Shown: positions 37,006 to 45,161 of the stretch, one piece after another
How the letters are laid out: the number at the start of each line of letters is the position of its first letter
How positions within the stretch are numbered: the stretch's first letter is position 1
NCBI RefSeq assembly: GCF_937881195.1
Contig: NZ_CALGFC010000025.1
Span: 104,280-168,279, forward strand
Reading direction: 5' to 3'
Length of the DNA: 64,000 nt
Origin: an uncultured Methanobrevibacter sp.
Lineage (GTDB): Archaea > Methanobacteriota > Methanobacteria > Methanobacteriales > Methanobacteriaceae
The notes under the pieces: generated by a model
Told to the model about the DNA's origin: nothing
What the model saw: the letters and a program-made list of their open reading frames with translations, nothing else
The model's database searches: none
Made by a program: the position numbers and the translations under genes

Positions 37006-37473
37006 GTGATTAAAGAAAATAAAAATTTAATGTATATTTTTGTTTGTATTTTAGTATTAGGTATTGTTTATTTCTTTTTAAGAATAAATGATATTTACTT
37101 CTATTTTAACCTAATATGTTATTTTATATTTTTATATTTTTATATTTCAATATTCAGGTCAAATTTTCTTAAATTGGATCTTTATGATCAACAATTTCAT
37201 GCAGTATGGATTTTATTTTTAACAATAGGGCTTTTTATTAATCTTAAAAGTTTAGGGTTAATATTAGTGGGTTCTTTAATTGGATTGCTTACTAGTAAAA
37301 TTATTTTCAACCCAGAAACATATGAAAGTTTTGGCAAAAAAATAAAAAATATTCCATTGTATATATCAGTACTAATGCTATTTATAGGTTATATTTCAGG
37401 AAATTTATTAAATTGGTTTTTATTAGTGATACAAATTTCATTCTTTATTATAATATATAATAAAAGTGAATAA
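37006..37473 (+). CDS. array membrane protein, large type (copy 2)
   Basis: A 155-aa polytopic membrane protein of the same family, with SFGKKIKNIP as the central motif and EnNKNLMYIFVCILVLG at the start. The GTG at 37006 aligns with the start codons of its paralogues and follows a TAGGT site; an ATG two bases earlier is closed at once by a stop. Likely co-transcribed with its neighbours. Function unknown. Confidence 0.72.
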   Translation: MIKENKNLMYIFVCILVLGIVYFFLRINDIYFYFNLICYFIFLYFYISIFRSNFLKLDLYDQQFHAVWILFLTIGLFINLKSLGLILVGSLIGLLTSKIIFNPETYESFGKKIKNIPLYISVLMLFIGYISGNLLNWFLLVIQISFFIIIYNKSE

Positions 37474-37504
37474 GTAATTAAAATTTAAATAAATTGGTGG
37501 ATTA

Positions 37505-38020
37505 ATGAATTTAAAAAATAAAAAGATAATTTATATATTTATTCTAATATTAATCATTTTCACTCTTTATTTATTAAATATAAATAGTTTTTATATTTAT
37601 TTTAATTTAGCGGTGTATTGGGTATTTTTATATTTTTTAGTTGTTATTTATAAGTCTAAATTTGGCACATTCCATTCATCAAGTGAAGACAGATTAGTAG
37701 GTATGTGGGGTTTATTTTTAGGACTATGTATGTTATTGCCTAATTCAGTGATTACATTGATTGGATCTTTTATAGTTTTATATATTATGAAAATAATATT
37801 CTGTTCTGATTTTTTTACAAAATTTGAACAAAAATTATGGGAAATACCTATTTGGATCTCATTTATAATGTTAATAGTGAGTATGTTTTCTATAGAAAAT
37901 ATTTTTGGATACTTTATTGAATTAGTTTTATTAGGCATCCAGATTTTGTTTTTAGTTCATGTTTATAAAAAAAGAAATGATTTATATGCTTCTTTAAATG
38001 AAGAAGTTTTAGAAAATTAA
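37505..38020 (+). CDS. array membrane protein, large type (copy 3)
   Basis: A 171-aa membrane protein of the family and the most diverged copy. The N-terminus MNLKNKKIIYIFILILIIF is the version found as a relic at 35378 and in the chimera at 38732. The central motif is KFEQKLWEIP instead of SFGRKI. The C-terminal tail is longer and acidic (ASLNEEVLEN). GGTGG precedes the ATG. It ends 18 bases before the small protein at 38039. Confidence 0.75.
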   Translation: MNLKNKKIIYIFILILIIFTLYLLNINSFYIYFNLAVYWVFLYFLVVIYKSKFGTFHSSSEDRLVGMWGLFLGLCMLLPNSVITLIGSFIVLYIMKIIFCSDFFTKFEQKLWEIPIWISFIMLIVSMFSIENIFGYFIELVLLGIQILFLVHVYKKRNDLYASLNEEVLEN

Positions 38021-38026
38021 ATTATG

Positions 38027-38330
38027 GGAGGTTTATTTATGGATAATAATTCTTTAAAAATTGTAGTAATTGGTCTTATTGTATTGTTTTTAGCTATTAT
38101 GGTTAAAAATTTGTTCTTACCTAGAGGAGATATTTCAGCTCTTTTAAGTGTAATAATAGCTGTGATTGTTGGATTGTTTATTGTTAAAAAAATAAAAAAG
38201 ACAAAAGGTTAAATAAATTTAGTATTGAATATATATTTTAAGGTTATAATTATGGATATTAAGAAAGATTTTAAATGGGTTTATTTAGCTATTTCTGTGA
38301 TTTTTATAGTTTTAGCTTATTTTGTTTTTA
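38027..38330 (+). repeat. 304-bp exact duplication (copy 1)
   Basis: Positions 38027-38330 are identical to 39593-39896. The unit includes the ribosome-binding site and whole gene of the small protein, the spacer, and the first 79 bases of the next large-type gene. The first difference at the right edge is 38331 G versus 39897 A. Confidence 0.95.
38039..38212 (+). CDS. small two-TM membrane protein of the array (copy 2)
   Basis: A 57-aa protein identical to copy 4 at 39605. It differs from copy 1 (35499) in a valine for isoleucine in the first helix and PRGD for PRGA in the turn. The ATG follows GGGAGGTTTATTT. It lies immediately before a large-type gene (38252), forming a small/large pair that is repeated at 39605/39818. 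Confidence 0.8.
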   Translation: MDNNSLKIVVIGLIVLFLAIMVKNLFLPRGDISALLSVIIAVIVGLFIVKKIKKTKG

Positions 38331-38725
38331 GAATTGATAATTCTTATTATTATTTCAATTTAATTTGTTTTTTAATATTTTTATATTTATTTATAATTAC
38401 ATATAAACCAATTTTCTTCAATTTACCATATGAAACTAGTCAATTAGGAGGTATTTTATTAATAATGTCTGGGGCATGTGCTTTAGTTGGAGTTAAAAAT
38501 TTTGAGGTTTTTTATATTGGTTTATTAATTGGTATGTTAAGTATTAATATAATTTTTGAAAAAAATGGTTATAGTGGTTTTGGTAGAAAAATAGAACTTT
38601 TACCCAATTTAATTTCAATATTCATGTTTATAATAGCATTTTTTTCTGGAAATATCCTTAATTTGGGTTTACTTTTAATACAAATTATCATTTTAATATA
38701 TGTTTATAGAAAAAGAAAAATGTAG
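38252..38725 (+). CDS. array membrane protein, large type (copy 4)
   Basis: A 157-aa membrane protein beginning MDIKKDFKWVYLAISVIFIV, with GFGRKIELLP as the central motif and a basic tail (YRKRKM). The ATG at 38252 follows AAGGT; the TTG at 38225 would add a leader absent from the paralogue at 38992. The first part is identical to copy 6 at 39818, then the two diverge sharply, as if the 5' end had been exchanged. Confidence 0.75.
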   Translation: MDIKKDFKWVYLAISVIFIVLAYFVFRIDNSYYYFNLICFLIFLYLFIITYKPIFFNLPYETSQLGGILLIMSGACALVGVKNFEVFYIGLLIGMLSINIIFEKNGYSGFGRKIELLPNLISIFMFIIAFFSGNILNLGLLLIQIIILIYVYRKRKM

Positions 38726-38731
38726 GTTAAT

Positions 38732-38956
38732 ATGAATCTAAAAAATAAAAAGGTAATTTATATATTTATTCCGATATTAATCATTTTTAATAGTTCTTTA
38801 AAAATTATAGTAATTGGTCTTATTGTATTGTTTTTAGCTATTATGGTTAAAAATTTGTTTTTACCTAGAGGAGGTATTTCAGCTCTTTTAAGTATAATAA
38901 TAGCTGTGATTGTTGGATTGTTTATTGTTAAAAAAATAAAAAAGATAAAAGGATAA
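38732..38956 (+). CDS. chimeric array protein: large-type N-terminus fused to the small two-TM protein
   Basis: A 74-aa protein. Residues 1-19 (MNLKNKKVIYIFIPILIIF) belong to the large-type family, as at 37505. From NSSLKIIVIGLIVLFLAIMV onward it is the small two-TM protein. The junction falls at AATAGTTCTTT, where both parents have similar A/T-rich sequence, pointing to a deletion or unequal crossover that removed most of one large gene. The product would have an extra N-terminal hydrophobic segment. Its expression is uncertain. Confidence 0.65.
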   Translation: MNLKNKKVIYIFIPILIIFNSSLKIIVIGLIVLFLAIMVKNLFLPRGGISALLSIIIAVIVGLFIVKKIKKIKG

Positions 38957-38991
38957 ATAAATTTAATAAATTAATAATTAGGGTTATAATT

Positions 38992-39492
38992 ATGGATATT
39001 AAGAAAGATTTTAAATTGTTATATATAATTATTTCTGTGTTTTTTTTGACTATTTCTTATTTTGTTTTTAGAATGAGTAATTTTTATTTTTATTTTAACT
39101 CAGTTTGTTTATTAATATTTATATATTATTATATATTGATTTATGTGCCAAATTTCACACTTTTAGGATATGATGCACGTTTTCATATATTTTTAGCATT
39201 GTTTTCTATAGGAGGTTTATTTGTTTTTCCAGGATATCTGTTTTTGTATTATATCAATTTAGTTGTTTTTTGTTTAATTAGTGAAATAATTTTTGATCCT
39301 AAATTTTATAAGGTGTTTGGAGAAAGAATAAAAAATGTTCCTGTCACAATTACATTAGTTATGTTTCCAATAAATTTGGTCTTAGGTGACTTATTTGCTT
39401 TAATTTTCCTTTTTGGTGAAATTGTATTTTTAATATATCTGTATAACAAGAGAAAAAATATGAAAGTATATAATCCATTTCTTGAAGAGTAA
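38992..39492 (+). CDS. array membrane protein, large type (copy 5)
   Basis: A 166-aa polytopic membrane protein starting MDIKKDFKLLYIIISVFFLT, with VFGERIKNVP as the central motif and a tail ending YNPFLEE. That tail is shared with copy 6 (YSPFLEE), so the C-terminal halves of copies 5 and 6 are closer to each other than either is to copy 4. Preceded by AGGGTTATAATT. Function unknown. Confidence 0.75.
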   Translation: MDIKKDFKLLYIIISVFFLTISYFVFRMSNFYFYFNSVCLLIFIYYYILIYVPNFTLLGYDARFHIFLALFSIGGLFVFPGYLFLYYINLVVFCLISEIIFDPKFYKVFGERIKNVPVTITLVMFPINLVLGDLFALIFLFGEIVFLIYLYNKRKNMKVYNPFLEE

Positions 39493-39592
39493 TATTTTTT
39501 TTAATATAGAAAATAGTAATTTTATTTTACTTTTATTAAAAAGAAATCTTTATATTCTTTTAAATAATAAGTTTTATAAAATTAAGTTAATT

Positions 39593-39896
39593 GGAGGTTT
39601 ATTTATGGATAATAATTCTTTAAAAATTGTAGTAATTGGTCTTATTGTATTGTTTTTAGCTATTATGGTTAAAAATTTGTTCTTACCTAGAGGAGATATT
39701 TCAGCTCTTTTAAGTGTAATAATAGCTGTGATTGTTGGATTGTTTATTGTTAAAAAAATAAAAAAGACAAAAGGTTAAATAAATTTAGTATTGAATATAT
39801 ATTTTAAGGTTATAATTATGGATATTAAGAAAGATTTTAAATGGGTTTATTTAGCTATTTCTGTGATTTTTATAGTTTTAGCTTATTTTGTTTTTA
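39593..39896 (+). repeat. 304-bp exact duplication (copy 2)
   Basis: Second copy of the unit at 38027-38330, offset by 1,566 bp, covering the small-protein gene at 39605 and the start of the large-type gene at 39818. Confidence 0.95.
39605..39778 (+). CDS. small two-TM membrane protein of the array (copy 4)
   Basis: A 57-aa protein with the same sequence as the copy at 38039, within a 304-bp exact duplication. It starts at the ATG after TTGGAGGT. The region upstream shares AAGTTTTATAAAATTAAG with the sequence before copy 1 (near 35464), so part of the leader is repeated too. Confidence 0.8.
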   Translation: MDNNSLKIVVIGLIVLFLAIMVKNLFLPRGDISALLSVIIAVIVGLFIVKKIKKTKG

Positions 39897-40318
39897 AAAT
39901 TGATAATTCTTATTTTTATTTCAATTTAATTTGTTTTTTAATATTTTTATATTATTATATAACTTTTTATATGCCATTTTTTAAAAGATATGGTAATATG
40001 GAAAGAACAGATTTGGCTTTACTTTTATGTTCATCATCAGGTTTATTTATTTTTCCAGGTCATTTTGAAGTATTTTCTATTGGTTTAATTGTGACTGTAT
40101 TAATTAGTAAAATAATCTTCGAACCTAAATTTTATGAATTTTTTGGAGAAAGAATAAGAGGATTACCTATTGCTATTTCATTATTAATGTTCTTTGTTGG
40201 ATTTATTGTTGGAAATCTATATAATTTACCTGTTCTTTTAATATATGTTTTATTTTTAATTTATGTGTACAATAAAAAAAATAGTATGAAAAGTTATAGT
40301 CCTTTTCTTGAAGAGTAA
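39818..40318 (+). CDS. array membrane protein, large type (copy 6)
   Basis: A 166-aa membrane protein. The first 26 codons are identical to copy 4, while the middle and C-terminus resemble copy 5 (FFGERIRGLP motif, YSPFLEE tail). It thus looks like a recombinant of the two. The ATG at 39818 follows AAGGTTATAATT. Last member of the array before the single-anchor protein at 40363. Confidence 0.75.
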   Translation: MDIKKDFKWVYLAISVIFIVLAYFVFKIDNSYFYFNLICFLIFLYYYITFYMPFFKRYGNMERTDLALLLCSSSGLFIFPGHFEVFSIGLIVTVLISKIIFEPKFYEFFGERIRGLPIAISLLMFFVGFIVGNLYNLPVLLIYVLFLIYVYNKKNSMKSYSPFLEE

Positions 40319-40362
40319 TATTTTTTTAAATATAATTACATTAACAAATTTTTGTGGTTGTT

Positions 40363-40833
40363 ATGGATAATAAAAGTTTAATTTTAATAATTGTTGGTTT
40401 GGGAGCATGTTTATTAGCTACTGGTTTTATGTATGATTATTTTTTTGTTTCTAATACTGTGTTTATGAAAAATCAAACATTTGAAGATATTAATGTTAGT
40501 GTTCCTTCTGAATCTATATTTTTTAAAAATCCGAATTCTGATATGTATTCAAGTGGAGGAGCTTATGGTGTGTGGGTGATTCCATTTAATCTGAATAATT
40601 CTACTTATTCTAGTGTGGATGATTTTCAGAATGAATTCATTAAAGAAGACATGTCTCAGGTAAATATTTCTAATCTTAATGCTAATGCAAAAGCTTTTGT
40701 TTTAAATAATAGTAAAAATGATGTTGCAATTATTGTTGTTAATAATGAAAGTAATATGGCGGTTATTGTTAGAACAACTAATGGTCTAGATTTAGCTGTT
40801 AAAATGGCAAATAGTGTTATATTTCCTAATTAG
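40363..40833 (+). CDS. membrane-anchored extracellular protein
   Basis: A 156-aa protein with one N-terminal helix (LILIIVGLGACLLATGFMY) acting as a signal anchor. An outward domain of about 130 residues, Asn/Ser-rich, follows; it is probably alpha/beta (VSVPSESIFF, GVWVIPFNL, NDVAIIVVNNESNMAVIVRT). The domain layout faintly recalls the one at 56628 (a beta pair followed by a helix with LAxxxxxSxI). The start is ATG at 40363, not the GTG at 40354. No family recognised. It closes the array on the same strand. Confidence 0.65.
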   Translation: MDNKSLILIIVGLGACLLATGFMYDYFFVSNTVFMKNQTFEDINVSVPSESIFFKNPNSDMYSSGGAYGVWVIPFNLNNSTYSSVDDFQNEFIKEDMSQVNISNLNANAKAFVLNNSKNDVAIIVVNNESNMAVIVRTTNGLDLAVKMANSVIFPN

Positions 40834-41105
40834 TTAACTTTTTTTATATTTATTTTTTAATCTCTTTTTTTAATAGACTTATTGTTATATTATTAACCTT
40901 TTCAGTTGATTTATTTATATGATGAATTGTATTTCTTAATAGGTGCTATTTACTATTTATATTATTTTAGATATTTGTATCATTTTTATTATTTTATTTT
41001 TATTGTCTATGATTTTCATTAAGGATTCCCTTTATTTCAATAAAATTTATTAATAGTTATAAATATACTATTAATGGTTATCATTAAATTATTGAAGTGA
41101 TTTAT

Positions 41106-42188
41106 ATGAGCTTTGAAGACGAAATAAAGGAATTTGTAAAGGATATATCTGGGAAATTAGAACATATAGATTCTGAAGAAACAACAAAGATTGCATTGAT
41201 TCTTCCACTATTGAGGGAAATGGGTTATGATACAACAAACTCAATGGAAGTTAAAGCAGAATATACTGCAGATATTGGCTCTAAAAAAGGCGAGAAAATA
41301 GATATAGCTATTTTAGTTAACGGTTCTGAGGAGATATTAATTGAGTGTAAATCAGCAAATCAAAAGTTAGATTTAAGCCATATTTCTCAATTATATAGGT
41401 ATTATAATATAACACATGCTCATCTAGGAATTTTAACCAATGGTTTAACCTATTACTTTTTCACAGACTCAAAAGATAAGGGAAAAATGGATGATAAACC
41501 ATTTTTAGAAATCGATTTAACAGATTTGAGTGGAAAAGATATTCAAGAATTAGAAAAATTCACAAAAGAAAAATACAATATAGGTAATATACGAGCTAGA
41601 GTAGATACACTAAAATATAGTACTGAAATTAAAAAGTGTATTAATAATGAGATAGAAGCTCCTTCTGAAGATTTTATTAAGGTAATAGCTAAACAAGTTT
41701 TTGATGGTGTATTAACAAAAAAGAATAGGGATATGTTTAAAAAGATCATACAAAACACTTTTAAAGAGCTAATCAATGAAAAAGTTGAAAAAAGATTAGC
41801 TGATGCAATAAAAAATCCTGAAAATGAAGAACTTGAAGAACTTGAAACTCCTGAAATAGTAACAACCGATGAAGAACTAGAAGGATATCATATAATAAAA
41901 GCTATATTAAGTGAAATAATAGACACTGATAGGGTAGCTATAAGAGATCGTAAAAATTATTGTGGTGTACTTTTAGACAATAATCAATATTATCCAATTT
42001 GCAGACTTCACTTTAATAATAAGGATAATTTGCATGTCTCTCTTTTTGATAAGTTTGAAACCGCAGATAATGGGCGTAAAATAGCTGATAAAGTGAAATT
42101 AGCTAATGTATCTGATATTTATAAACATAGAAGCAATATAAGAAATACAGTTATAGAATATGATAGGTTGAAAAATAAAAAGTGTTAG
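41106..42188 (+). CDS. protein with N-terminal type I restriction-like nuclease domain
   Basis: A 360-aa cytoplasmic protein. Residues about 10-150 form an HsdR-N-type PD-(D/E)XK domain: MGYDTTNSMEVKAEY, then Asp66 in EKIDIAIL, Glu80 and Lys82 in LIECKS, then the conserved HISQLYRYYN and GILTNGLTYYFF blocks. The C-terminal half has a charged helical linker (ENEELEELETPE) and a small alpha/beta domain (CGVLLDNNQYYPICRLHFN). There is no helicase and no methylase partner next to it, so it is probably a stand-alone nuclease or defence component rather than a classical HsdR. The ATG at 41106 is preferred over GTG 41097. Confidence 0.75.
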   Translation: MSFEDEIKEFVKDISGKLEHIDSEETTKIALILPLLREMGYDTTNSMEVKAEYTADIGSKKGEKIDIAILVNGSEEILIECKSANQKLDLSHISQLYRYYNITHAHLGILTNGLTYYFFTDSKDKGKMDDKPFLEIDLTDLSGKDIQELEKFTKEKYNIGNIRARVDTLKYSTEIKKCINNEIEAPSEDFIKVIAKQVFDGVLTKKNRDMFKKIIQNTFKELINEKVEKRLADAIKNPENEELEELETPEIVTTDEELEGYHIIKAILSEIIDTDRVAIRDRKNYCGVLLDNNQYYPICRLHFNNKDNLHVSLFDKFETADNGRKIADKVKLANVSDIYKHRSNIRNTVIEYDRLKNKKC

Positions 42189-42256
42189 AGTTATTTTTCT
42201 TGATTTAAATTATAAAGATATTTATAGATTAATAAAAAAAGAGTTTTTGAGTATAT

Positions 42257-42358
42257 AAATTAACTGAAAAATTATTTAATCCTCATGCTAAAAAATCAAG
42301 AATTTATCAATTAACACTAAAAGGTAAAGAATTATTGAAAATATTAAATTTTAAATAA
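42257..42358 (+). pseudogene. C-terminal remnant of a winged-helix regulator
   Basis: The frame encodes KLTEKLFNPHAKKSRIYQ then LTLKGKELLKILNFK and a stop, without a start codon or DNA-recognition helix. It matches the wing and last helix of the intact regulator at 52701 (GRLYKITDLGKEVLKHI). The DNA downstream also matches the DNA downstream of that gene, so this is a decayed duplicate. Confidence 0.65.
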
Positions 42359-42394
42359 AATTATATCATTGATACTATTCCTATATGTATAATT

Positions 42395-42680
42395 ACTAAA
42401 TTAATTCTTATAATTCTCCTAAGTTATCTATATTTAAAGTAGTAAAACTATAAGAACTCTCTGTGCTATTAAGATTCTTAAAGTAAAGGCCTATTAAATA
42501 GATAGTAGTTCTTATTCTTTCTTTTATTTTCTCATATTAAATTGTTATTTATTTTCATTATTTTCATTGTTTAATTTTTGAAAGAAAACTTTTTATCTTC
42601 AATTTTATGAGTTATAGCTACTTTGGGTGGTTTTTGTTTTGACATTAAAGTTTCTTCCTTAATTATATTTATTTATTGGG
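42395..42680 (+). repeat. diverged segmental repeat downstream of a winged-helix remnant (copy 1)
   Basis: Aligns along about 285 bases with 52995-53281. Shared blocks include AAGTTATCTATATTTAAA, AGTAAAACTATAAGAACT, TATTAAATAGATAGTA, AAAGAAAACTTTTTAT and GGTTTTTGTTTTGACATTAA. Both copies follow winged-helix sequence. Confidence 0.85.
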
Positions 42681-42745
42681 AGGTTGTTAATAATGGTTTT
42701 TGAAATTTTAGTGGGTTTTTTCTGTATTTTTTCTGTATTATAAAA

Positions 42746-42804
42746 ATTAATATAGAAAATTATAATAATAAAAAATACCTATAATTGTATAGAATAATTA
42801 TTAA
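42746..42804 (+). repeat. leader repeat (copy 1), before the PIN-like gene
   Basis: Begins ATTAATATAGAAAATTATAA and continues TAATAAAAAATAC and ATAATTGTATAGAATAA. Copies at 57429-57487 and 59765-59823 also lie 48-126 bases upstream of accessory genes. Likely promoter-bearing; a TATA-like run is included. Confidence 0.8.
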
Positions 42805-42871
42805 TAATCTTATTTTAATATTATAATTCAAACTTGATATTTAATAAATTATTTTATGGATTTTGATAGAT

Positions 42872-43711
42872 ATGGATCTGGTTAATATTAGTTATAAAAT
42901 GGATAATCAATTTGATGAAGGGGAATGCTTAAATTTTTTAAAAAATTCAGGTTTTGAAAGTATTGATTTGACAAATAAGTATCAAAAATTTAGATTTAAA
43001 AATATTGGTTTAACTGTAACTTTTTATGATTCTAGTATTCATGTTCAAGGAAAATTGAACTCTGAATCTGAAATTTTTCTAAAGAATCTTTATCAGTCTA
43101 AGGCTTTATATTTGGACAAAAAGAATCAATCACAATTTGAATCATTATTTGGCCATACACATAATTCTATTGTATGTACTGAATGTAATAAAGACTCTAT
43201 TTTTGAAATCAATGGAAAAATTAAGGAAAATGAACTTTCTTTCATTTTAGATTGTGGTCATAATCTTAAAAGAAATTTTGCATTTTGCATGGTGAATTCA
43301 AGAATTTTACCTGACATTAGTGTTCTTTTTGGAGGAATTTTATCTAAGTGCATTGAATATGGTCATTTTAACAATTTTGAAATTGTTATACCTACTTTTA
43401 TTTTAGATGTTGTTGATGCATTACATAAAGGTAAGAAAAAAAAGGGAGTTAGCAGTGAAATTGATAGATTAAGAGATTTAGAACGTCAAAACAAAATATC
43501 TATTTTTAATTGTCCATATGCTAATCCTATTAAAGATGAAGGAACTCTTGATGCTGAAGAAGATTTAATAATTATAAAAATCGCTAATCTCACAAATTCT
43601 GTGATTTTCACGGGAGATAGAATTATGAAAACTCGAGCTGTGCTTAAACATAGACCTACAATATTTTTAGATCCTAATTTATCAAGTGATCTGAAAAACA
43701 TGATTAAATAA
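42872..43711 (+). CDS. PIN-like nuclease protein with N-terminal accessory domain
   Basis: A 279-aa cytoplasmic protein. The first about 80 residues include FKNIGLTVTFYDSSIHVQGK, which resembles the TBP-like domain at the N-terminus of RNase HIII. A CTECN...CGH cluster near residue 105-132 could bind zinc. The C-terminal about 120 residues look like a PIN domain: an acidic position in IPTFILDVVDALHKG, then GTLDAEEDLIIIKIANL and FTGDRIMKTRAV with acidic residues in PIN-like order. An RNA- or DNA-targeting nuclease, perhaps a defence toxin, is inferred. The ATG at 42872 is preferred over TTG 42863. Preceded by a leader repeat also found before two other accessory genes. Confidence 0.6.
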   Translation: MDLVNISYKMDNQFDEGECLNFLKNSGFESIDLTNKYQKFRFKNIGLTVTFYDSSIHVQGKLNSESEIFLKNLYQSKALYLDKKNQSQFESLFGHTHNSIVCTECNKDSIFEINGKIKENELSFILDCGHNLKRNFAFCMVNSRILPDISVLFGGILSKCIEYGHFNNFEIVIPTFILDVVDALHKGKKKKGVSSEIDRLRDLERQNKISIFNCPYANPIKDEGTLDAEEDLIIIKIANLTNSVIFTGDRIMKTRAVLKHRPTIFLDPNLSSDLKNMIK

Positions 43712-43828
43712 TTTTTAATGTATTATTTTTTAAAATTTCACTGTTATACTTTTTTACAAAAAATATTTTATCAAATTAATCTATAAAAATGAAAAGAAGT
43801 TTTAGAGTTATAGTGGAGTTTATTTAAT

Positions 43829-44911
43829 ATGGAAAAAATTAGAGAACATTTGAAAAATATTCGAAGAATACATATTGCAATACTTTTAACTCTTTTTGGA
43901 ATATTAATTGCTATTATAGTTTGTTATTTTTTAGCTACATTCCCTCCATATTCTAAAATCCCTAGTGATAATGATTTTATCATTATAAAACCTTATTTAG
44001 AACCAGGATCTGCAATTGCACTTTTTGTCGGCTTATTAGCATTCATAGGAGCTATTTTTATAAATTTTTATACTACCGAGAATAATAAAGAAAATATATT
44101 GATGCAATTGGAGCATGATAAAGATTTATTTCTTAGACCTAAAAATGAAGAAATTACACTTGATTTAATAGAAAAAATTAGTATTACTTATGAAAATTTT
44201 GAAAAAGAAAAATTTTTCAAGCCTCATTATGGAAATGATTTTGATAAAAATTATGAACCTAAAATAGATTATACACTTGAGGATTTGATTAAAAGATTTG
44301 TATTTTTTGAAAAAAATTATGATATCTATTCTGATTTTTATATGTGTTTTATTTGGGTATTTGGGCATTCAGTATCAGAAGAGTTTTTAAAACTTATCCG
44401 ATATCCCAAAAAATTTGTTAATTTAAACCATATTTTAAAAATAATTATTAAGAGATGGCATGAAAATTTCAAAAAAACTAAACTATATGAAATACATAAT
44501 TTCAAACTACTAAATACTAATATTCAAGAAAATGAGTTTAAAGTACCTTATTTTATCATATTTCATGATAAAATAGATAATGTAAATTTAAAAACTGCTT
44601 ATAGATTATTATTTAGAGATTTAATGATTATTTTTATCATTCTTCAAAGTGAACAATTAAGAATTTTATTTGATGAATTTGATTCTATAGGTGAAAAAGA
44701 TATATCTGATTTATTTATTAATGATAATGCAGGTTTCCTTGAAATTAATAAGTCTATTTTTCCTAAAGAGCTTGAAAAAAATACAGAATTTTTCAATTCA
44801 AAACAACATCAAGATATAGCTCTAAAAGAGTTAACAGACAAATTCATAGTTAAATCCATTAATACTATAAAAGAATATCTTGAAAAAACTACAAAAGAAT
44901 TGAAAAAATAA
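43829..44911 (+). CDS. two-TM protein with large cytoplasmic domain (possible abortive-infection type)
   Basis: A 360-aa protein with two N-terminal helices (IAILLTLFGILIAIIVCYFLA and SAIALFVGLLAFIGAIFINF) separated by about 40 residues. A long charged, helical cytoplasmic domain follows, with no cysteine or obvious catalytic motif. The topology resembles putative phage abortive-infection proteins of the AbiC-like group, but I find no diagnostic motif, so the link is weak. It follows the PIN-like gene and lies just outside the left tRNA fragment and integrase, in what appears to be defence-type cargo. Confidence 0.55.
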   Translation: MEKIREHLKNIRRIHIAILLTLFGILIAIIVCYFLATFPPYSKIPSDNDFIIIKPYLEPGSAIALFVGLLAFIGAIFINFYTTENNKENILMQLEHDKDLFLRPKNEEITLDLIEKISITYENFEKEKFFKPHYGNDFDKNYEPKIDYTLEDLIKRFVFFEKNYDIYSDFYMCFIWVFGHSVSEEFLKLIRYPKKFVNLNHILKIIIKRWHENFKKTKLYEIHNFKLLNTNIQENEFKVPYFIIFHDKIDNVNLKTAYRLLFRDLMIIFIILQSEQLRILFDEFDSIGEKDISDLFINDNAGFLEINKSIFPKELEKNTEFFNSKQHQDIALKELTDKFIVKSINTIKEYLEKTTKELKK

Positions 44912-44935
44912 ACTCAAATTATCAATTATTGAAAA

Positions 44936-44972
44936 CGGACTTGGGGGGATTTGAACCCTTGATCTTAAGATT
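44936..44972 (-). other. tRNA 3' fragment, candidate left attachment site
   Basis: Minus-strand reading gives a variable arm (ATCTTAAGAT), T-loop (GGGTTCAAATCC) and acceptor 3' strand (CCAAGTCCG), the 3' part of a long-variable-arm, Leu-type tRNA without a functional 5' half. A 37-bp copy with only two mismatches lies at 62813-62849, in direct orientation about 17.9 kb away. The tyrosine recombinase starts 430 bases to the right. This fits an attL/attR pair. Confidence 0.7.
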
Positions 44973-45161
44973 AGCATTCTCAATGAGTTTTTATCATGAT
45001 TTTAAGGTTTTTTATTTATTTTTGGATTATTTTAAGATGTTTTGATGATTTGTTTTGTAACTCTGTATACTCAGATTAGCTTTCTCAATTAGTTTTGAAT
45101 ATGATTTTAAGGTTTTTTATTTATTTTTGGATTATTTTAAGATGTTTTGTTGATTTGTTTT
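44968..45161. repeat. two 89-bp direct repeats beside the attachment site
   Basis: Units 44968-45056 and 45073-45161 start AGATTAGC and share ATGATTTTAAGGTTTTTTAT plus TTATTTTTGGATTATTTTAA and the following AGATGTTTTG, with a 16-bp spacer. The left unit begins inside the tRNA-like fragment. They may be recombinase arm-type sites or a duplication left by repeated integration. Confidence 0.85.

Noticed and set aside
44165..44368. 67-aa antisense frame in the two-TM protein gene
   Set aside because: Shadow frame of Phe/Lys/Glu-rich sequence with no start signal.
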